From Collinsella sp. (GTDB taxonomy: Bacteria > Actinomycetota > Coriobacteriia > Coriobacteriales > Coriobacteriaceae), in contig JAIHTM010000002.1 in NCBI GenBank assembly GCA_022713905.1, forward strand, positions 1 to 35,760: a stretch of DNA of 35,760 bases, given 5' to 3'. The number at the start of each line of letters is the position of its first letter. The stretch's first letter is position 1. The notes under the pieces were generated by a model, which ran no database searches, was not told the origin of the DNA, and was given only the letters and a program-made list of their open reading frames with translations. Position numbers and translations under genes: made by a program. Below are positions 1 through 7,888 of the stretch, piece by piece.

Positions 1-65
1 GATGTGATCGGACGGGCTTCTTGGTGGGTATCATGGTTGGACGATCATTAGGAGGTTTTCCCTAC

Positions 66-833
66 ATGGAATTGTTTGAGCCGATTCTTCATTTCTTTGA
101 GCAACGGTGGGTCCACAACATCATCTGGGCCGTCATCTTGGCGATAGGCACCGCCGTCGCCGCCAAGGTCGTATCCAAGACCCTGAACCATCTGCTTAAC
201 CGAGACGATAACCCGCTTCCGGCATCGAGTATCTTCATCAACATCGCGCGCGCCGTCATCTGGATGATCGGCGGCAGCTTTATCCTCGACAACTGCTTTG
301 GCATTAACGCAAACGCCCTCGTTGCCGCTCTTGGCGTCGGCGGCATCGCCATTTCGCTCGGCTTTCAGGACACGCTGTCAAACCTTATCGGCGGCATGCA
401 GGTGACCTTTATGGGCATCATCAAGCCCGGCGACAATATCGAGGTCGGCGGCGTATCCGGCGTGGTCCAAGACATCACTTGGCGCCATACAACGATTGAG
501 GATGCCTGTGGACAGACCATCATTGTGCCCAACTCCAACATTTCCAAGAACACACTCGTGCATTTGATGCCCTTTGGGCGCGTGGCCGTGCCCGTTGCCG
601 TAAAGGACACGTCCAAGTGGGCTTCCCTTGACGTGCTGGCAGACGAGCTGACCAGCGCCACCAAGGCCGCCGTGCTTCCCATCTCGGGCTTTGACAAGGA
701 GCCCTACGTACTCTTTAGCGAAATCGGCGACTTTGGCATCAAAGGAAAGATCATCTTTATCGTCAGCGACGACAGCACTACTTTCACGGCAGCCGACGCC
801 TGCATCCGCGCCATCGCCCCCATCATCGCCTAA
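66..833 (+). CDS. Small MscS-family mechanosensitive channel
   Basis: Predicted inner-membrane channel of the MscS family, which opens under membrane tension and releases solutes during hypo-osmotic shock. The protein has 255 residues, near the size of E. coli MscS. Two hydrophobic helices lie at about residues 18-36 and 56-75. They are followed by the pore-lining third helix (about 83-110), rich in Gly and Ala, with the family-typical stretch GFQDTLSNLIGG. A beta domain follows, with PGDNIEVGGVSGVV and the VPNSN motif near 155-159. I chose the ATG at 66 because AGGAGG lies about 9 bases upstream; an in-frame TTG at 21 would lengthen it but has no good ribosome binding site. Ends at a hairpin terminator. 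The family call is secure; gating behaviour is inferred. Confidence 0.9.
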   Translation: MELFEPILHFFEQRWVHNIIWAVILAIGTAVAAKVVSKTLNHLLNRDDNPLPASSIFINIARAVIWMIGGSFILDNCFGINANALVAALGVGGIAISLGFQDTLSNLIGGMQVTFMGIIKPGDNIEVGGVSGVVQDITWRHTTIEDACGQTIIVPNSNISKNTLVHLMPFGRVAVPVAVKDTSKWASLDVLADELTSATKAAVLPISGFDKEPYVLFSEIGDFGIKGKIIFIVSDDSTTFTAADACIRAIAPIIA

Positions 834-872
834 ACCACCGCAAAGGGGACAGGCATCTTTGTAGTGGTTTTC
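832..872 (+). terminator. Hairpin terminator of the MscS gene, with GGGGACA core
   Basis: AAACCAC (832-838) pairs with GTGGTTT (864-870), and CAAAG (841-845) pairs with CTTTG (857-861). The loop contains GGGGACAGG. A short T-run follows. The stem starts right at the stop codon of the channel gene. Confidence 0.65.
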
Positions 873-894
873 ATTCGTGGTACCATGGTTCATA

Positions 895-912
895 TAGTTG
901 TTTAAACGACTA
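895..912. promoter_or_regulatory. 18-bp palindrome before the ParB/BMP gene
   Basis: TAGTTGTTTAAACGACTA is a palindrome with one mismatched pair, 13 bases before the start codon at 926. It overlaps a possible -10 (TATAGT, 894-899). It could be an operator, possibly for the ParB-like domain encoded just downstream, but no binding partner is proven. Confidence 0.4.
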
Positions 913-925
913 AGGGAGCAACATT

Positions 926-2842
926 ATGGAAGAGGCCTATCGTCAAGCACGCAAGCGCGGCGAGCAAGGACGTCGACGCGCCATTAGCCAAAGCGAGCAT
1001 CCATACCTTACGGACCTCGATAGCTTGGTTGCTCAGCTCCCCTTAGGTCAGCGAGAGAATGTCGGCCTGCGGGATATTCCGCTCGAAATGGTCGTCGGCA
1101 CGGTCACCAAGGGCCGTCAGTCTGCCTTTTCGTGTAACTTTATGCCCCTGCTTCCGTTTAGCACCGAGTTCGCCCGCAAGTGGTCCAACCTCTACGACAT
1201 CCAGGTGACCGAGGGCTATCGCGACCCCGTCATCGTCACCGAGTTCATGCATCGGTTCTATGTCCAAGAAGGCAACAAACGCGTCAGTGTCCTCAAATTC
1301 CTAGACGCCCCGACGGTTTCGGCCAAGGTCACCCGTCTCTACCCCGGCAAATGGGATTCCGTCGAAAGCCGCCTGTACGGCGAGTTCTGCGCGTTTTGGC
1401 GCGTCTGCCCCCTATACGAGATCGAGTTCTCGCGTGAGGGAAGCTACGAAACGCTCGCCAAGATGCTCGGTCAGAACCTTATCGAAAAATGGCCGCAGAA
1501 AAAGGTCGACTACCTGCGCCACACCTTCCTGCTCTTTAAGCGCGCCTACCTTCGCGCAGGCGGCGACCACCTGGACATTACGCCTGCCGACGCCATGCTC
1601 GTGTACCTCAATGTGTACAACCAGGACCGCCTGCTGGATACGCCGACGGATATCGTCGTAAACCGCCTGTGCAAGATTTGGCGCGAGCTGGTCATTGCCG
1701 GCAAAAATGACGAGGACAAGGTCGATCTTGTCGAAGCACCGAGCGTCGACGAGGAAGAAACGCCCGCCAAGTCCGCCGCTGGCGTGCTCAACTTCTTTAT
1801 GGGCAAGACCGTCTACTCGACGGCCAACCCCCTGCGCATCGCCTTTATCCATGAGTTCCCCTGTGCGACGTCGAGCTGGGACAGCCTGCACGACCAAGGG
1901 CGTCAGTATCTCGATGAGCACTTTGGCGGTATCGTGTGCACCGAGGCGTTCGAGGACTGTCACGATCCGGATGTGTTCTACGCCGCCGTGGAAACGGCTG
2001 TCAAACATGGAGCAAACGTCATCTTCTCGACCTCGCACCGCCTGATGGAATACACGCTCAGGGCTGCCGTTGAGTATCCCCGGATTCGGTTCCTCAACTG
2101 CTCTATCGGCCTTCCCCATCAAAGCGTCCGTTCGTACTTTGGCAAGATGTACGAGGCCAAGTTTCTGCTGGGCGCCCTCGCGGCCAGCATGGCGGACAAC
2201 CACCGCATCGGTTACCACGCGTCGGTCTTCGCCTCGGGCGCACTCAGCGAGATCAACGCCTTTGCGATTGGCGCCTCGCTGCTCGACCCGCGCGCGCAAA
2301 TTATCCTGACCTGGGGCGATGTGCCCGCTGGAGGTCTCGCCGAGGCCATGTGCCGCGAAGGCGTGAGCGTCATGACCGGCGCCGATATGTCAAAGTCGCT
2401 GGAAGATCCCACCGCCTACGGGCTTCACCGCTTGGTCGATGGCAAGGTTACCGGCATCGCCATGCCGGTATGGAACTGGGGCCGTTACTACGAGCTCATC
2501 GTTCGCAGCCTTCTGCACGGCACGTGGGACGAGACCAGCGATGACAACCAAGTGCGCGCCGTCAACTACTGGTACGGCATGAGCTCCGGCGTTATCGACA
2601 TCCGTTACGCTCCGGGCCTACCCTACCAGACGCGCAAACTCGTGCAGTTGCTCCGCAACGGCATTGTCGAGGGATCCATCAACCCCTTTGGCGGCGAGCT
2701 CCACAGTCAGAACGGCGTGGTACAGATCGAAGGCTTCCCTCCGCTGCCGAGCACGCAGATTGTCGAGATGAATTGGCTGGCGGATAACGTGGTAGGCACC
2801 ATTCCGCAGCTCGACGATGAGCCGAAAGTCCCTGCCCTATGA
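926..2842 (+). CDS. ParB-like domain fused to a BMP/Med-type ligand-binding domain
   Basis: A 638-residue protein with no signal peptide or lipobox, so it should be cytoplasmic. Residues about 50-145 resemble a ParB-like fold: a proposed position (RDPVIVTEF) followed by FYVQEGNKRVSVLKFL, similar to the GNxR core of ParB-type domains. A helical linker follows. Residues about 300-610 resemble the basic membrane protein (BMP, PF02608) family of periplasmic-binding-protein folds, with AFIHEFP and AKFLLGALAASMADNHRIGYHAS. BMP proteins normally bind nucleosides for ABC transporters, but the related Bacillus Med protein is cytoplasmic and regulatory. The start is supported by AGGGAG upstream. The stop overlaps the next gene by 4 bases, so the two are translationally coupled. 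Probable role: ligand-responsive regulator. The function is not established. Confidence 0.8.
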   Translation: MEEAYRQARKRGEQGRRRAISQSEHPYLTDLDSLVAQLPLGQRENVGLRDIPLEMVVGTVTKGRQSAFSCNFMPLLPFSTEFARKWSNLYDIQVTEGYRDPVIVTEFMHRFYVQEGNKRVSVLKFLDAPTVSAKVTRLYPGKWDSVESRLYGEFCAFWRVCPLYEIEFSREGSYETLAKMLGQNLIEKWPQKKVDYLRHTFLLFKRAYLRAGGDHLDITPADAMLVYLNVYNQDRLLDTPTDIVVNRLCKIWRELVIAGKNDEDKVDLVEAPSVDEEETPAKSAAGVLNFFMGKTVYSTANPLRIAFIHEFPCATSSWDSLHDQGRQYLDEHFGGIVCTEAFEDCHDPDVFYAAVETAVKHGANVIFSTSHRLMEYTLRAAVEYPRIRFLNCSIGLPHQSVRSYFGKMYEAKFLLGALAASMADNHRIGYHASVFASGALSEINAFAIGASLLDPRAQIILTWGDVPAGGLAEAMCREGVSVMTGADMSKSLEDPTAYGLHRLVDGKVTGIAMPVWNWGRYYELIVRSLLHGTWDETSDDNQVRAVNYWYGMSSGVIDIRYAPGLPYQTRKLVQLLRNGIVEGSINPFGGELHSQNGVVQIEGFPPLPSTQIVEMNWLADNVVGTIPQLDDEPKVPAL

Positions 2843-3549
2843 AAATCCTTGCCATAGCCGATACCGAAGAACGATGCCTTTGGGAGTGCTTTCGCAAGGA
2901 ACGCTTTGAGGGCGTCGACCTGATTTTGTCCGCCGGCGATCTGGACCCGGACTATCTTGAGTTTTTGGTTACGGTCATCAACAAACCGCTCATCTACGTG
3001 CGCGGCAATCACGATGACCGCTACGCACGTCATGCACCGGGTGGATGTATCTGCGTAGAGGACAGCGTGTACACGTACCGAGGGATTCGCATTGCGGGCC
3101 TTGGCGGGTCCATGCGTTATCGCGACGGCGCCAACATGTACACCGAACGCGAGATGTCCAAGCGCATGCGTAAGCTGTCGCGTAAGGTTAGGATGGTCGG
3201 CGGGTGCGACATTCTGCTTACCCATGCACCCGCCGCCGGTATGGGTGATCTGGACGATCTGCCGCATCGAGGATTCGAGTGTTTTAACACAGCACTCGAA
3301 TCCTGGAATCCCGACTACATGGTGCACGGGCATGTGCACCAAAGCTACGGTTGCGATTTTCAGCGCGAGCGTCAGCATGTGTGTGGAACGACGATCATCA
3401 ACGCCTGCGGCTATACGCAGTTTGAGCTCGACCAGACGCACTACCCCATCCGCGGCTGGCAAGCAGCTTGGCTCAACTCACAAACCATGCGCCGCGAGCT
3501 CAAACGCCACGAAGCCATCGAGTCTTCAACAGCCAGAACACCCTGGTAA
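2839..3549 (+). CDS. Calcineurin-like metallophosphoesterase
   Basis: A 236-residue YfcE/MPP-type phosphoesterase. The metal-binding motifs are in order: D8-T-E10, G33-D34, G56-N-H-D59, H129 in LLTHAP, and G164-H-V-H167. The first motif of the family is normally D-x-H; here Glu replaces His, so metal site 1 is altered. The start ATG overlaps the stop of the ParB/BMP gene (ATGA), implying coupled translation and a joint job. The substrate cannot be read from the sequence; relatives act on phosphodiesters, cyclic nucleotides or nucleic acids. A perfect 16-bp stem terminator follows the stop. Confidence 0.85.
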   Translation: MKILAIADTEERCLWECFRKERFEGVDLILSAGDLDPDYLEFLVTVINKPLIYVRGNHDDRYARHAPGGCICVEDSVYTYRGIRIAGLGGSMRYRDGANMYTEREMSKRMRKLSRKVRMVGGCDILLTHAPAAGMGDLDDLPHRGFECFNTALESWNPDYMVHGHVHQSYGCDFQRERQHVCGTTIINACGYTQFELDQTHYPIRGWQAAWLNSQTMRRELKRHEAIESSTARTPW

Positions 3550-3550
3550 C

Positions 3551-3588
3551 CACCATAAAGGGGACACTGTCCCCTTTATGGTGCTTTT
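3551..3588 (+). terminator. Perfect 16-bp hairpin terminator with GGGGACA core
   Basis: CACCATAAAGGGGACA (3551-3566) and its exact complement (3568-3583) are separated by one base, followed by CTTTT. It lies just after the phosphoesterase stop. The core matches hairpins at 841, 22845 and 33685. Confidence 0.75.
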
Positions 3589-3602
3589 GACGCGATAGCA
3601 AG

Positions 3603-3639
3603 AAACCCGGTCCTGCACAAGGCAGAACCGGGTTTCTTT
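3603..3639 (-). terminator. Terminator of the rplK-rplA unit, possibly bidirectional
   Basis: AAACCCGGT (3603-3611) plus CCTGC pairs with GCAG plus AACCGGGTTT (3622-3635). Short T-runs are present on both strands. It lies 36 bases after the rplA stop and separates the convergent units. Confidence 0.8.
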
Positions 3640-3674
3640 AGCAATGCTTGCTGTACTCAGGCAGTAACTAGCAG

Positions 3675-4382
3675 TTACTCAGCCAGGAAGTCACGCTGGA
3701 CAGCGGGATCGACCTTGACGCCAGGGCCCATGGTGGAAGACACGGAGATGGACTTGACGTACTTGCCCTTAGCAGAAGAGGGCTTGACGCGCAGAATCTC
3801 GGTGTACAGGGCAGCGTAGTTCTCGACGAGCTGCTGCTCAGAGAAGGACTTCTTGCCCAGGGGCACGTGGCAGATGCCGTAGCGGTCGGCGCGGTACTCA
3901 ACGCGGCCAGCCTTGAGCTCGGAGACCATCTTGGCGACGTCCATGGTCACGGTGCCGAGCTTGGGGTTCGGCATGAGGCCACGGGGACCAAGGATCTTAC
4001 CGATGCGGCCAACCTTGGCCATCATGTTCGGCGTAGCGATAGCGGCGTCGAAGTTGATCTCGCCCTTCTGAATCTGGGCGACGAGCTCGTCGGAACCGAT
4101 GATGTCGGCGCCGGCAGCCTCAGCCTCACGGGCCTTCTCGCCCTCGGCGAAGACGGCAACACGAACGGTCTTGCCGGTGCCGTGGGGCAGGGAGATGGAA
4201 CCACGGATGTTCTGGTCAGCCTTACGAGTATCGATGCCCAGACGGAAGTGAGCCTCGACGGTCTCGTCGAACTTGGCGGTGTCGAGCTCCTTGATGAGCT
4301 TGGCAGCCTGAAGGGGGGTGTAGAGCGTGGCGCGGTCGATCTTCTCGGCAGCGGCGTTATAGCTCTTACCATGCTTAGCCAT
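3675..4382 (-). CDS. rplA: 50S ribosomal protein L1
   Basis: Large-subunit protein L1 (235 residues), which forms the L1 stalk that moves deacylated tRNA out of the E site; in many bacteria it also represses its own operon by binding mRNA. The sequence shows the family-typical stretches GRIGKILGPRGLMPNPK and GTGKTVRVAVFAEG. I chose the ATG at 4382 (MAKHGK) because AGGAGG sits 8 bases upstream; an in-frame ATG two codons earlier is too close to it. It follows rplK. The rplJ-rplL pair that commonly comes next is absent; a convergent gene lies beyond the terminator. Confidence 0.98.
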   Translation of the reverse strand: MAKHGKSYNAAAEKIDRATLYTPLQAAKLIKELDTAKFDETVEAHFRLGIDTRKADQNIRGSISLPHGTGKTVRVAVFAEGEKAREAEAAGADIIGSDELVAQIQKGEINFDAAIATPNMMAKVGRIGKILGPRGLMPNPKLGTVTMDVAKMVSELKAGRVEYRADRYGICHVPLGKKSFSEQQLVENYAALYTEILRVKPSSAKGKYVKSISVSSTMGPGVKVDPAVQRDFLAE

Positions 4383-4432
4383 GTGCATTACCTCCTGTGG
4401 TTAAACGGGCGTGAGCCCTCCCACATCGTATC

Positions 4433-4485
4433 GTGTGCCCTATTGCACACATTTAACGGGCGCCCCGGTCGGAGCACCCGCCGTT
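4433..4485 (-). promoter_or_regulatory. Two hairpins in the rplK-rplA gap
   Basis: Read on the minus strand, GGGTGCTCC pairs with GGGGCGCCC around a GACC loop (about 4457-4479), and GTGTGC pairs with GCACAC (4433-4450). They sit between rplK and rplA. They may be processing sites or take part in L1 autoregulation; nothing in the sequence decides this. Confidence 0.4.
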
Positions 4486-4499
4486 ACCATAAGAAATCG

Positions 4500-4928
4500 C
4501 TACTCAGCGATGGTGACGCCCATGGAACGGGCGGTACCGGCGATGATCTTCTTGGCGGCGTCAATGTCGTTGGCATTGAGGTCCGGCATCTTGATCTCGG
4601 CGATCTTGGTGAGCTGCTCCTGGGAGAGCTGACCAACCTTGTCAGCCTGGGGCTTAGCGGAACCAGACTTGAGGTTCAGCTCCTTCTTGATAAGGTGAGC
4701 CGCCGGCGGGGTCTTGGTGATGAAGGAGAAGGACTTGTCCTCGTAGACAGAGATCTCAACGGGGATGATGTCACCCTTCTTGTCCTGCGTCTCGGCGTTA
4801 AAGGCCTGGCAGAACTGCATGATGTTCACGCCAGCAGCGCCCAGGGCGGGGCCGACGGGAGGAGCGGGGTTTGCTGCACCAGCAGGAATCTGGAGCTTAA
4901 TGACGTTGGCAACCTTCTTCTCAGCCAT
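4500..4928 (-). CDS. rplK: 50S ribosomal protein L11
   Basis: L11 (142 residues) builds the GTPase-associated centre with 23S rRNA. The N-terminal domain (1-70) contains IKLQIPAGAANPAPPVGPALG, with the proline-rich linker segment typical of the family. The C-terminal rRNA-binding domain includes AGTARSMGVTI. Start at 4928 (MAEKK), with AAAGGA about 6 bases upstream; the ATG two codons earlier abuts the ribosome binding site. Lies between nusG and rplA, the usual order. Confidence 0.98.
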   Translation of the reverse strand: MAEKKVANVIKLQIPAGAANPAPPVGPALGAAGVNIMQFCQAFNAETQDKKGDIIPVEISVYEDKSFSFITKTPPAAHLIKKELNLKSGSAKPQADKVGQLSQEQLTKIAEIKMPDLNANDIDAAKKIIAGTARSMGVTIAE

Positions 4929-5048
4929 GGTCATTCCTTTCGAATCACGAGTGTGAAGTACTTGCTATATCGTAAGCACGCACGTGTTAGAAGCACTCCT
5001 GAGATGAGCAGTCACAGAAGAAGCACGCTCGCGCGAACGGACGAAAAC

Positions 5049-5585
5049 TTAAGCGATGACAGCGACCTGGTTAAAGTCGAGCTCGACCGGCGTCTCGCGG
5101 CCAAAGATCATCAGCGTGACCTTGAGCTTGCCAGCCTCGGTGTTAACCTCGGAGACCTTGCCATCAAAGTCGGTAAGCGGGCCATCGGTGACGCGGACGG
5201 ACGTACCGACCTCAATATCAACCGAGGTGCGCTTGGGCGAATCGCCCTTACCGGGACGACGAGTCATCTTGTTGTACTCGTCGCGGGAAAGCGGAGCGGG
5301 CTTGCCGTTGCCGCCTAGGAAACCGGTGACGCCAGGCGTGTTACGAACACACGTCCAAGCATCGTCATCCATCTCCATGCGGACCAGGACATAACCCGGG
5401 AAGATCTTGGAATCCTTGGTCTCACGCTTGCCACCCTCTTTAATCTCGGTGACGCGCTCCATAGGAATCTCGATATCAAAGATACGGTCCTGCATGCCCA
5501 TAGTCTCGATGCGATGCTCGAGATCGGACTTAACGCGGTTCTCGTATCCAGAGTAAGTGTGAACGACGTACCAACGCTTAGACAT
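5049..5585 (-). CDS. nusG: Transcription termination/antitermination factor NusG
   Basis: NusG (178 residues) binds the RNA polymerase clamp, affects pausing and couples transcription to translation or Rho. The NGN domain occupies about residues 1-110 (KRWYVVHTYSGYENRV, FPGYVLVRMEMDD, VRNTPGVTGFLG). The KOW domain is at about 125-178 (GTSVRVTDGPLTDFDGKVSEV). It starts 3 bases after the secE stop, so the two are co-transcribed and probably coupled. The long gap after it (121 bases before rplK) may hold leader signals. Confidence 0.98.
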   Translation of the reverse strand: MSKRWYVVHTYSGYENRVKSDLEHRIETMGMQDRIFDIEIPMERVTEIKEGGKRETKDSKIFPGYVLVRMEMDDDAWTCVRNTPGVTGFLGGNGKPAPLSRDEYNKMTRRPGKGDSPKRTSVDIEVGTSVRVTDGPLTDFDGKVSEVNTEAGKLKVTLMIFGRETPVELDFNQVAVIA

Positions 5586-5588
5586 GGT

Positions 5589-5927
5589 TTAGCCCCTCAA
5601 TCCAGAGAACAGAGCAAGAGCCTCGCCAAAGCCAGCATCGAGCAGAGCGATGACGACGCCGACGACGATCAGAGAAGCGCAAACAACAACCGAGTAGTTC
5701 ACGAGCTCCTTCTTATCGGGCCACGTGACACGCTTCATCTCGGACTTGACCGAAGCGAAATACTTCTTGGTGCGGGCGAAGAAACCAGGCTTCTCGTTCT
5801 TCTTGGACTTCGCAGCCTTCTCGTTCTTCTTGGCAACGGCCTTCTTGGCCTCAACCTTGGAGTTGGCGGCAGCTTTGTTGGCAGGTGCCGGCTGCTGAGC
5901 CTTCTTCTTGTTCTTCTTGTTGGCCAT
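5589..5927 (-). CDS. secE: Preprotein translocase subunit SecE
   Basis: SecE (112 residues) stabilises SecY in the membrane. The first ~50 residues are a Lys/Ala-rich cytoplasmic tail, followed by the conserved amphipathic segment (SVKSEMKRVTWPDKKELVNY, about 60-79) and a single membrane helix (about 80-100). The length suits single-helix Gram-positive SecE with an extended tail. GGAGGT lies 7 bases before the ATG. Coupled to nusG downstream. Confidence 0.96.
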   Translation of the reverse strand: MANKKNKKKAQQPAPANKAAANSKVEAKKAVAKKNEKAAKSKKNEKPGFFARTKKYFASVKSEMKRVTWPDKKELVNYSVVVCASLIVVGVVIALLDAGFGEALALFSGLRG

Positions 5928-5965
5928 TTGGGTTACCTCCGCGCAATGCGCTTATACATGAGTAA

Positions 5966-5995
5966 ACCGTAAGCCCCCAAGTGGGAGCTTACGGA
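5966..5995 (-). terminator. Hairpin between tRNA-Trp and secE
   Basis: On the minus strand CCGTAAGCTCCC pairs with GGGGGCTTACGG (5967-5994, one G-U pair) around a 4-base loop, followed by TTTA. It may be a weak terminator, attenuator or 3' trimming signal for the tRNA. Confidence 0.5.
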
Positions 5996-6003
5996 ATAAT
6001 GAC

Positions 6004-6079
6004 TGGCACGCCAGGAAGGACTCGAACCCTCAACACTCGGTTTTGGAGACCGATGCTCTACCAATTGAACTACTGGCGT
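6004..6079 (-). tRNA. trnW: tRNA-Trp (CCA)
   Basis: Cloverleaf of 76 bases on the minus strand: acceptor ACGCCAG/CTGGCGT, anticodon loop with CCA, T-arm GGTTCGAGTCC, and an encoded 3' CCA. Its place between rpmG and secE is the usual order in Actinobacteria. Confidence 0.97.
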
Positions 6080-6092
6080 ATGTGACTAGAGA

Positions 6093-6242
6093 CTAGCGAG
6101 TCTCTTTGTGCAGCGTGTGGTGACGGCACCAGGGGCAATACTTCTTGATCTCCATACGATCAGGCATGGTCGACTTGTTCTTGGTGGTCGTATAGTTGCG
6201 GCGCTTGCACTCAGTGCACGCAAGAGTAACTAGAGTACGCAT
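6093..6242 (-). CDS. rpmG: 50S ribosomal protein L33
   Basis: A 49-residue protein beginning MRTLVTLACTECKRRNYTTT and ending in HKETR. It has two CxxC zinc-ribbon pairs (C9/C12 and C36/C39), the zinc-binding (C+) form of L33, which joins the large subunit near the E site. It is too short for usual ORF cut-offs. The start codon is ATG at 6242. A strong promoter lies 46 bases upstream. Followed by tRNA-Trp 14 bases after the stop. Confidence 0.95.
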   Translation of the reverse strand: MRTLVTLACTECKRRNYTTTKNKSTMPDRMEIKKYCPWCRHHTLHKETR

Positions 6243-6287
6243 GTATCCTGAACCTTTCATTTCCGCCCCGTACGGGCACGAGTTGTT

Positions 6288-6317
6288 ACTTTATCAGCTC
6301 CACGTAAGTGCTGTCAA
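6288..6317 (-). promoter_or_regulatory. Promoter for rpmG-tRNA-Trp-secE-nusG
   Basis: On the minus strand a perfect -35 TTGACA (6317-6312) is followed after 18 bases by TAAAGT (6293-6288); a 16-base spacing to GATAAA is an alternative. The tuf terminator lies just upstream, so this starts a new transcript. Confidence 0.7.
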
Positions 6318-6460
6318 TGAAAACCTCGAGTCAATTGGTTCTCGGTGGATCCATTCATATTTGGAACACATCAATGAAGCCATCGAGAGCTAATCGACGG
6401 TGCATCCAGGACCATTATCGATCCTCTCGACACCAGCAACGGCTCAATATCCATTGCAGA

Positions 6461-6495
6461 AAAGAACCCGGCACCCATATAAGTGCCGGGTTCTC
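6461..6495 (-). terminator. Terminator of tuf
   Basis: GAACCCGGCAC (6464-6474) and its complement (6483-6493) form an 11-bp stem. On the minus strand it ends in TTCTTTT. It lies 28 bases after the tuf stop. Confidence 0.85.
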
Positions 6496-6521
6496 TAAGT
6501 CAGCTATATCAAAGAGCTAAT

Positions 6522-7712
6522 TTACTCAATGATCGTGGAGACGATGCCCGAACCGACGGTGTGGCCACCCTCGCGGATAGCGAAGCGCAGGCCCTCCTCC
6601 ATGGCGATCGGGTGGATGAGGTCGCCCTCGATGGTGATGTGGTCACCAGGCATAGCCATCTCGGTGCCCTCGGGGAGCTTGACCGTACCGGTAACGTCGG
6701 TGGTACGGAAGTAGAACTGAGGACGATAACCATCGAAGAACGGGGTGTGACGGCCGCCCTCCTCCTTGGTCAGAACGTAGATCTCACCGGTGAACTTGGT
6801 GTGCGGGGTAACCGAACCGGGCTTGCAGAGAACCTGGCCGCGCTCGATGTCCTCGCGCTTGATGCCGCGGAGCAGCAGACCGACGTTGTCGCCAGCCTCG
6901 CAGAAGTCCATGGACTTACGGAACATCTCGATACCGGTAACGACGGTGTTCTGGGTATCCTTGATGCCGACGATCTCGACGGGCTCGTTGAGCTTGAGCT
7001 CACCGCGCTCGACACGACCGGTAGCAACGGTACCACGGCCGGAGATGGTCATAACGTCCTCAACGGCCATCAGGAACGGGAGGTCGTTGTTACGAGCAGG
7101 CGTCGGGATGTACTCGTCGACAGCGTTCATGAGCTCGCGAATGGCGTCCATCCACTTGGCGTCGCCCTCGAGAGCGCCCAGAGCGGAACCACGGATGACG
7201 GGGATGTCGTCGCCGGGGAAATCGTACTCGGAGAGGAGCTCACGGGTCTCCATCTCGACGAGGTCGATGAGCTCGTCATCGTCGACCATGTCGCACTTGT
7301 TCAGGAAGACGACGATGTAGGGAACGCCGACCTGACGGGCGAGCAGGATGTGCTCGCGGGTCTGAGCCATGGGGCCGTCGGTTGCGGCGATGACCAGAAT
7401 AGCGCCGTCCATCTGAGCAGCACCGGAAATCATGTTCTTGACGTAGTCAGCGTGGCCCGGGCAGTCAACGTGAGCGTAGTGACGGGCAGCAGTCTCGTAC
7501 TCGACGTGGGAGACGGAGATCGTAATGCCGCGCTCGCGCTCCTCGGGAGCCTTGTCGATGTTCTCGAACGCAGTGAAGTCAGCCTTGCAGCCCTCGGTCT
7601 CGGAGAGAACCTTGGTGATGGCAGCGGTCAGCGTGGTCTTGCCGTGGTCGACGTGACCAATGGTGCCGATGTTAACATGCGGCTTAGTGCGCTCAAACTT
7701 CTCTTTGGCCAT
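6522..7712 (-). CDS. tuf: Elongation factor Tu
   Basis: EF-Tu (396 residues) delivers aminoacyl-tRNA to the ribosome as a GTP complex. Visible GTPase motifs are G19-HVDHGKT (P-loop), DCPGH, and NKCD. Domains 2 and 3 are full length, ending in the typical GGHTVGSGIVSTII. AGGAGG lies 8-9 bases before the ATG. The gene follows tRNA-Tyr, tRNA-Thr and tRNA-Met on the same strand. This resembles the tRNA-tufB unit of E. coli and is probably one primary transcript from the promoter at 8119-8148. Confidence 0.99.
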   Translation of the reverse strand: MAKEKFERTKPHVNIGTIGHVDHGKTTLTAAITKVLSETEGCKADFTAFENIDKAPEERERGITISVSHVEYETAARHYAHVDCPGHADYVKNMISGAAQMDGAILVIAATDGPMAQTREHILLARQVGVPYIVVFLNKCDMVDDDELIDLVEMETRELLSEYDFPGDDIPVIRGSALGALEGDAKWMDAIRELMNAVDEYIPTPARNNDLPFLMAVEDVMTISGRGTVATGRVERGELKLNEPVEIVGIKDTQNTVVTGIEMFRKSMDFCEAGDNVGLLLRGIKREDIERGQVLCKPGSVTPHTKFTGEIYVLTKEEGGRHTPFFDGYRPQFYFRTTDVTGTVKLPEGTEMAMPGDHITIEGDLIHPIAMEEGLRFAIREGGHTVGSGIVSTIIE

Positions 7713-7808
7713 AAAGCCCTCCTCTTAACAGGTCGTCCCCGGACGGGACTTTGCCTTTATACCATAGTGGCCTCTCAACATACTATTGAGAAGCCACCGT
7801 GTTACCTA

Positions 7809-7885
7809 TGGTAGCGGTGACTGGATTCGAACCAGTGACGCCACGGGTATGAACCGTGTGCTCTAACCAACTGAGCTACACCGCC
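7809..7885 (-). tRNA. trnM: tRNA-Met (CAT), elongator type
   Basis: 77-base cloverleaf with acceptor GGCGGTG/CACCGCT, anticodon CAT, T-arm GGTTCGAATCC, and an encoded CCA. The acceptor closes with a G1-U72 pair rather than the C1-A72 mismatch of initiator tRNA. A lysidine-modified tRNA-Ile2 also reads CAT and is a less likely alternative. Confidence 0.88.
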
Positions 7886-7888
7886 GGA

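Noticed and set aside
3867..5318. Long plus-strand open frame of 483 codons over rplA, rplK and nusG
   Set aside because: It is the antisense shadow of well-recognised minus-strand genes; high GC and biased codons keep it open.
6483..7814. Long plus-strand open frame across tuf
   Set aside because: Antisense shadow of EF-Tu; its sequence is repetitive in the way expected from reversed codons.
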